Source of the DNA: Heliocidaris tuberculata
Taxonomy: Eukaryota; Echinodermata; Echinoidea; Camarodonta; Echinometridae
Length of the DNA: 64,000 nucleotides
NCBI GenBank assembly: GCA_025618425.1
Contig: CM046847.1
Span: 14,939,968 to 15,003,967, forward strand
Direction: 5' to 3'
Positions 59,565 to 64,000 of the stretch are shown piece by piece; position 1 is the stretch's first letter, and the number at the start of each line of letters is the position of its first letter. The position numbers and the translations under genes are program-made. The notes beneath the pieces are model-generated. The model saw nothing but the letters and a program-made list of their open reading frames with translations. It ran no database searches and was not told the origin of the DNA.

Positions 59565-62500
59565 CTTATTTATCCAATATTGTTTGTATATATTTATCAT
59601 AATATGATTTTTCATTTCTTTTGGTGTATTGGTGTAATGAAGTTTCATAAAGGATACATTCTACAGTAATAGAGGTAATAGAATAATAAACAATGTAACT
59701 AATGGAGGATTGCGTATCTTTGATATTTTGGTGGCTTTGGCACAAATCAATCATAAGTTATATAGACAGAATATAAGAAAAAAAAGTGTGGGATTTCTCA
59801 ATAGCAAAGGTTCAATTTATAGTTATTAAGTCATTTCTTCTACAACTACATAGAAAACAAATAAAATCAAGAGCACAGATAGTAGCTGCTTCAGGATTGA
59901 TCTTATTGTTGGTAGGGAAGGGGCATTTTCAACAATCCAAAGTGAATATTTTTTTTTACTAGCCATCCAACAAAAAAAAATATTGTTCAGTTAGCGTACT
60001 TATTGCTAGGAGCTGACGATGGAAATTGAAGATGTAGAAAACTTACCAGGCTGGAAGACTTTTGCCACGAGCCACCATATCCCTGTTGATCAGAACCTTG
60101 GACGCCGTAGCCTTCCCGCAACAAATCTGATTTTAAAACAACAAGAATGTGCTTTAAACAGTGGCGTAGATATGGGGGCACGGAGGGACGTGCCCCAAGT
60201 GGTGAGGAAAAACACAAAGAGAAATGGGAAAGAAAAGGAGAAAAGGAGATAGGAAAAAAGAGATTAGAAAGTGAACGTAATAAAGACACTAGGACCCCTC
60301 CCGTATCCTCTCCTTATTCAATGGTCTTGTTAATTTGTATTTCATCCATCGAGTAAGACCTTTGGGCCCCAACGAAGAAAGAGAAAATTTCAATTTTCAT
60401 TAAACGAAGAATTTTAGTTCTATATGCAGCAGCACTTTAGAATATAATATAACAGATAAGTTGTCTCATGAACAAGCAAACATCACAAATCTATTATCTG
60501 TATGCTTCTAATGTAAATGATTGAAAATTTTACTCGGAATAGAACTAAATGAAAAACAGATATGACATGGTACTTATTATATTATATGATGATTGATGAT
60601 GACAACACAGATATGTTAAGTGCAATAATCGAAATAAAAAATTAAAAGTAGTTTTTCAGTTGGTTTAATTCTGTCAAGGCAACTTTGGAAATAATATAAT
60701 GTCCATAAATGGCATGCGAAATATTTTTTTTCAAAATTAAATATCATCTGCAACCTTGTGGAATGGTAATTATATCTGTGTATTTCTATTCTTATTTTCA
60801 GTCGTGTATTGCCGATAATTTCATAATGCAAAACGGTCGGTAGCTGAAGCGCATCATAATAATTACTTGGACAATTACCAGTCCAAAGATAGACTGTAAA
60901 GAATTTTATCGTGCGCATATAAAAGAAAAACAGAATGGACGTTAAAGATTTCTGTTCCCTCAGTTTTTATAGCTTCCATTGGTTCTGGCAGGCAAATCTG
61001 TAGAAAGGAAAACAGTGACCCTTCAATAAAATATTTGAAAACTCTATTGTTATTTGCAACCTTAGTGTATATCGTCTATTAAAACCAAGAGCTCATTTTC
61101 GCGCTATATCATACACATGTATCAATGAACATCGTGACCATAGTAGAAAGAAAATCACATGAATGTAATACGAGTACAGGACGATTTCATGGGGAAAAGA
61201 ACAAAATTCGTTCGAATTCAATGCTGAAATATATTCAATTGGAATATTCAAACCGACTCTAAACCGACCGATTCTTAGCCATTTGATGGTAATGTAATAC
61301 ATGTATTTCGTTCTGGACCCCGTTGCATAAAACTTACCATAAATGGTTACTATTTATGGTAAGTTTTATGCAACGGGGCCCTATATCTGTCCGTGACGTA
61401 CCATCACCAGCATCTGGTTATCGCGTACGTGGGGTTAGGGTCAAGCGCCAAACACGCCTCAATTTCGAAGTGTGCTTGACTACAAGGTTATTAATATCTA
61501 ATAAGTCCAGTTTGGTTTTGAATGTTTTAACACTGAGTGAGTTCCTGGTTTCCTCCTCTAGAAAGTTCCATTCAGGGATGGTCTTGGGGTACAGGGAATG
61601 CCGGTAGCAGTCCTTGTTGGTACTTATGACATGGTATTTGTGAGATCCTCTTGGCTTGTTTTATACTTGCACCTACTTGAGTTTGAGGACTGAAGATAAT
61701 TCGATATGTTGCTAGGTATTAAACCATGTGTTTCCTTGTACAGTGTTGTTAACTGTATCTGTTATCAGTCCAGTATTGGTTTCGTCGAGGTTATTGGGGT
61801 ATTATTTTTCATTGAGAGGGCGGCGTATCTTTGCCAGGTACCCTTTTTATCGGGCCAATAACATAATTTGTATATCGATAATTCTATCAATATACCTGAA
61901 TAAGGCAGAACAGTTCCGTGGTGGCTTGGGTTATCGACTGGTTGAGGAGATTGGTGATGATGATGGTGGATGTTGGATACCCCGCCCAGGGGGTAATCGG
62001 TGAGGGGTTTCCTTGGCAACACAACGGGTGAATGAAGAGTGGTCATGTGACTCATCTGAGGCCCTCTTGTGAAGTCACTTTCAGGATAAAGTGGAAGATT
62101 TCTGTTAGGAAAGAAGGAAAAAATCATTTTCATTTCATCCAGGGAAGAACAAGTGGAAATTTTTGTTTTCAAGATAACGGGGAAATATTGATCACGTTCT
62201 GAGAGGTATTGAGGAAGATAGTTTCTTTGGACCTAACCTAAAGTGCCACAGTTGAGTTAATTATAACTTACCATGGCTCTATTACAAACAAATGCTTATG
62301 AAATGAAGTTTCATGAAGATAACGTTTGCGATTTTTGAAAGTGAATTACATAATTTGTACTACTGCTGATTGAGTGACATTACCGGTTCTAAAATCCTTT
62401 TATTATTATTTCTTATACAAAGTAGGCCTATATGCAAGCCTATAAAAGCTAATATATCTTTTTTGGTGATTACGTATCATAAAATGTCGCCAGTGTAGGA

Positions 62501-63705
62501 TTTAACATAAAATTTGTTGTTAGGTACTAGGGTCTAGTTTTAGGGCACTTGATACACCTTAAAGGGGTGTATCAAAGTCCAGTCCAAAATTACTTGGTTT
62601 TAATTGAAGCAGAATGATCAGACCTACAGATCAAACAAAGTTTGAGGAAAATCGGACAACTAATAAGAAAGCTATAATTCACCAGACAAATTGGCAACTC
62701 AGTCATGAGTTTGTGACGTCATTGGCTCACAACTTACCAATTATTTTGTTTATATTCATAATACAAAATGTTAAATATTTTTCCCAGAATATGGTTTCCT
62801 CATGACTTGAACGAACTTATTTTTATAGTAATATGTTTTTGCATGTATACACTAATACAGAGTAAATAGTTTTCTGTAAAAATCATGAGAAGATATGATT
62901 ATTTAAAATGTAATTAACATACATTAAGAAAGTGATTATGAAAATGTAATATTTTGAAAACAATCTCAATATTTTGGGGTCAATATATTGTAAAGGTTTA
63001 TATAGTACTGTAGATATAACTTGGTTCAAGTTATCTGAAAATCATATTCTTGGAAAAAATTTTGAGAATTTGTATTATCAATATAAATAAAATAATTTGT
63101 TAGTTGTCAGACAATGACGTCGCAAACTCAATTTGTCTAGCAATTTCACTGCTTCCCCTAGTTTTTCATGCCACTAAAAATTCATAACTTTGTTATCATT
63201 TATCTGATTTTCCTCAACCTTTTTTTTAAATCTGTAGTTCTGATTTTACTGCTTCAATTAAAACCAAGACACTTTTTGACTGGACTTCCTCTTTAAACGT
63301 GGTTATAATACATTAATACATAATACATTATACAAGTATAACCAAAGGCAACATGAACACTTAGCCAATAGTCATAGGGATTTTAATACCGATGTTTACA
63401 CGTGAATGTTTGAAGTACGGAGTAAAAAGTCCGAAAATTACTCTACAAATATCATTTAAACATTAAATTGTACAGAATTGAAACAAAGCATTTCAAAGGC
63501 TGAATAGAACAAAAATGTAAAAAAATGAAACCACCATGCATGCAAATAAAGCCATTATTCATACTGCAGTGTATAAAACATTGGCGTAATTTTTGAACAA
63601 ATGATTAATTATGTAATTAAGAAATTACTCACGGTTGATGACTTCGTCATTAACTTTGAAAGTAAAGAGCTGACTAAGTAAGTCATCATGATCATTAAAC
63701 CCCAT
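54401..63705 (-). CDS. glass-like: Glass-type five-C2H2 zinc-finger transcription factor (5' end incomplete)
   Basis: Predicted nuclear DNA-binding regulator; in insects and annelids Glass drives photoreceptor differentiation. Firm exons are 61896-62101, 60047-60126, 59012-59435, 55137-55345 and 54401-54613, joined with consistent phase to give 376 residues to the stop. The N-terminal part is rich in His, Pro and Ser (HHHHH twice, a run of eight Pro). The C-terminus holds five adjacent C2H2 fingers with SGEKPY-type linkers: [68 protein letters not shown] and [17 protein letters not shown]. These finger sequences are hallmarks of Glass and not of general Kruppel-type proteins. A first exon at 63633-63705 is likely, but its phase does not fit exon 61896-62101, so at least one exon is missing from my model. 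Introns are mostly transposon sequence. Confidence 0.88.
54616..54639. repeat. Poly(G)24 adjoining the last Glass acceptor
   Basis: On the sense strand this is C24 directly before AG, so the homopolymer is the polypyrimidine tract of the last intron. Confidence 0.9.
54695..54747. repeat. (ATT)n microsatellite
   Basis: About 17 ATT units in the last Glass intron, 56 bases from the poly(G) run. Confidence 0.95.
54881..55091. mobile_element. hAT-type MITE in the last Glass intron
   Basis: Ends CAGTGGTGTAGAGTGG and CTGTAGCACGCCACTG are inverted. The flanks TTTTAGTT and ATTTACTG match weakly (5 of 8). It supplies most of the frame that would be read if the intron were retained. Confidence 0.6.
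55137..55345 (-). CDS. glass-like: Glass exon: zinc fingers 1, 2 and half of 3
   Basis: Acceptor ATATTTTTAG, donor TCTCAG|GTGAGA in phase 0. Encodes [38 protein letters not shown] and [10 protein letters not shown]. The intron splits finger 3 between its Cys pair and its His pair. Unspliced, the frame runs on to a stop at 54864. Confidence 0.94.
55447..58390. mobile_element. Mariner-like terminal-inverted-repeat element, TA duplication, with nested foldback
   Basis: Begins CAGTGCGTTTAAAAAAAAGT and ends with the complement of CAGTGCGCATCAAAACAAAA, flanked by TA on each side (55445-55446, 58391-58392). Arms of about 120 bases also share CTCCAAAATCATAATTT and GGTGAGT. The 55574-57102 foldback is inserted in it. 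No transposase. It makes up most of the 3.7-kb Glass intron. Confidence 0.8.
55574..57102. mobile_element. 1.5-kb near-perfect palindrome (foldback element copy 1)
   Basis: Two arms of about 760 bases mirror each other around a centre near 56340. Ends GGAGCCTGTCCCGAAATAGT and complement. Each arm encodes the same meaningless frame of 150-160 codons on opposite strands (55834-56319 and 56382-56846), proof of the arm identity. Same family as 24257-26466. Confidence 0.93.
58668..58877 (+). mobile_element. tRNA-derived SINE
   Basis: The head resembles a tRNA: TGGCTCAGTGGG fits RNA polymerase III box A and GGTTCGAATCC fits box B, about 40 bases apart, and the latter forms a T-arm (CGTGG / CCATG). 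The acceptor stem does not pair well, so it is not a working tRNA gene. The body runs through CTCTACTGTACATATAGG and ends in AATAATAAATAATAAAA. In a Glass intron. Confidence 0.75.
59012..59435 (-). CDS. glass-like: Glass exon: Ser/Pro/His-rich region before the fingers
   Basis: Acceptor CTTCATGATCCTAATAG, donor AAGAAAA|GTAAGT. 141 codons with [45 protein letters not shown], and [12 protein letters not shown] near the end, then [12 protein letters not shown] as a basic stretch before finger 1. It begins right after an in-frame TAG that belongs to the acceptor. Confidence 0.85.
59512..59563. repeat. (TA)n(GA)n compound microsatellite
   Basis: TA repeat 59512-59527 then GA repeat to 59563, about 80 bases upstream of the Ser/Pro-rich Glass exon, where it reads as CT in the sense strand. 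Confidence 0.93.
60047..60126 (-). CDS. glass-like: Glass exon: short Gly/Ser/Gln-rich segment
   Basis: 80-base exon with acceptor TTTTAAAATCAG and donor AGCCTG|GTAAGT. Joined in phase it encodes [20 protein letters not shown] and then WQKSSSL. Recognised because it exactly repairs the phase between the two flanking exons. Confidence 0.82.
61315..61382. mobile_element. Short perfect hairpin with GGGCCCCGTTGCAT ends
   Basis: A 68-base hairpin with arms CCCCGTTGCATAAAACTTAC and complement around a seven-base loop. It has the same terminal sequence as the longer family but a different interior (ACCATAAATGG). Lies in a Glass intron. Confidence 0.75.
61896..62101 (-). CDS. glass-like: Glass exon: His/Pro-rich N-terminal region
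   Basis: Acceptor TTCCTTCTTTCCTAACAG has a strong pyrimidine tract; donor TTCAG|GTATAT. Frame: [15 protein letters not shown], then [20 protein letters not shown], and [10 protein letters not shown]. One base enters from the missing upstream exon and one base (G) passes on. Confidence 0.8.
62574..63294. mobile_element. Hairpin MITE with AAAGTCCAGTCC ends
   Basis: Left AAAGTCCAGTCCAAAATTAC and right complement (GACTGGACTTCCTCTTT) continue into about 180-base inverted arms (GGTTTTAATTGAAGCAG, ATTCATAACTTTGTTATC). The centre is AT-rich. Similar in layout to 24698-25317. It occupies much of the gap where the missing Glass exon is expected. Confidence 0.8.
63633..63705 (-). CDS. glass-like: Tentative first coding exon of Glass
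   Basis: ATG at 63703-63705 with an in-frame TGA upstream. Encodes [16 protein letters not shown] and then KVNDEVIN, and ends AACC|GTGAGT, a strong donor, leaving one base. The next recognised exon needs two bases, so a further exon (length 3n+1) must intervene if this is correct. Position, strand and acidic/hydrophobic composition suit the start of a transcription factor. Confidence 0.42.
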
Positions 63706-63783
63706 TCGTAACACAAAACTGTTAAATCTTCATATCTGTTTTGATGAGAAGTCAACCCGTTGCTCCTTATCAGGGCCATTCTC

Positions 63784-63982
63784 AGTCACGCGTGTGACGA
63801 AAATCCTGAAAATAGTTTATTTAAACCTAATTTTCCAGTCTTTTTCTTGTAGTAGAAGTCTCACATTTTGGATATTTGAATAACAGTCTTACCCCCAACA
63901 GATGGAGGGTAATTATTTTAAATGAGAGTACATCAGTTTCTTTCAGAGGTCAACATTAGGTCGGTCACGTGTGTGACCTCGC
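63784..63982. promoter_or_regulatory. Two GTCACGYGTGTGAC palindromes upstream of the Glass start
   Basis: GTCACGCGTGTGAC near 63786 and GTCACGTGTGTGAC near 63965 are near-identical imperfect palindromes, the second containing an E-box CACGTG. They lie about 80 and 260 bases upstream of the tentative Glass start. They could be bHLH sites or just the ends of an unrecognised element. Confidence 0.25.
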
Positions 63983-64000
63983 GCGAAAAAAGGGTTTTAC

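Overview
The window is eukaryotic, intron-rich, AT-rich and packed with short non-autonomous transposons, hairpin elements and poly(G)/poly(C) runs. It looks like an invertebrate deuterostome, most likely an echinoderm. That placement is inference from the gene set, the recurrent TAGGCCTA-type words and the repeat style; no rRNA or mitochondrial marker is present. Almost every long open frame is repeat-derived. I rebuilt the genes by joining exons whose GT/AG borders and codon phases agree.

Three genes are supported. (1) 4502-44310, minus strand: a complete ten-exon heparanase / GH79 endo-beta-glucuronidase-like gene, 580 aa. It has a signal peptide and both catalytic glutamates. The codon of the acid/base Glu is split by an intron, and the linker that vertebrate heparanase must have cut out is mostly absent. 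(2) 35377-38715, plus strand: a complete three-exon secreted C-type lectin, 189 aa, lying antisense inside heparanase intron 1. (3) 54401-about 63705, minus strand: a Glass-type zinc-finger transcription factor with five C2H2 fingers encoded by the last two exons and a low-complexity His/Pro/Ser-rich N-terminal part. Its first coding exon is tentative and one internal exon is not found.

Layout: 1-4501 is the 3' flank of heparanase with repeats. 4502-44310 is the heparanase gene. Its introns carry foldback elements (7105-9303, 11530-12400, 17418-18515, 24257-26466, 27751-29743), hAT-type elements with 8-bp target duplications, a long GAA tract and, in intron 1, the lectin gene and a LINE fragment. 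44311-53500 is intergenic and mostly repeats. 53520-54400 is the Glass 3' flank with diverged tandem repeats. 54401-64000 is Glass; its largest intron is mainly a mariner-like element (55447-58390) that holds a 1.5-kb near-perfect palindrome, plus a tRNA-derived SINE.

Functionally the genes are unrelated: heparanase is predicted to cut heparan sulfate in lysosome or matrix, the lectin to bind sugars outside the cell, and Glass to regulate photoreceptor-type genes. The only structural link is the nesting of the lectin in heparanase. The most distinctive observations are that nesting, the single-chain heparanase architecture, a tandem duplication that copied the exon 3 acceptor into intron 2, and transposon ends lying within tens of bases of splice sites.
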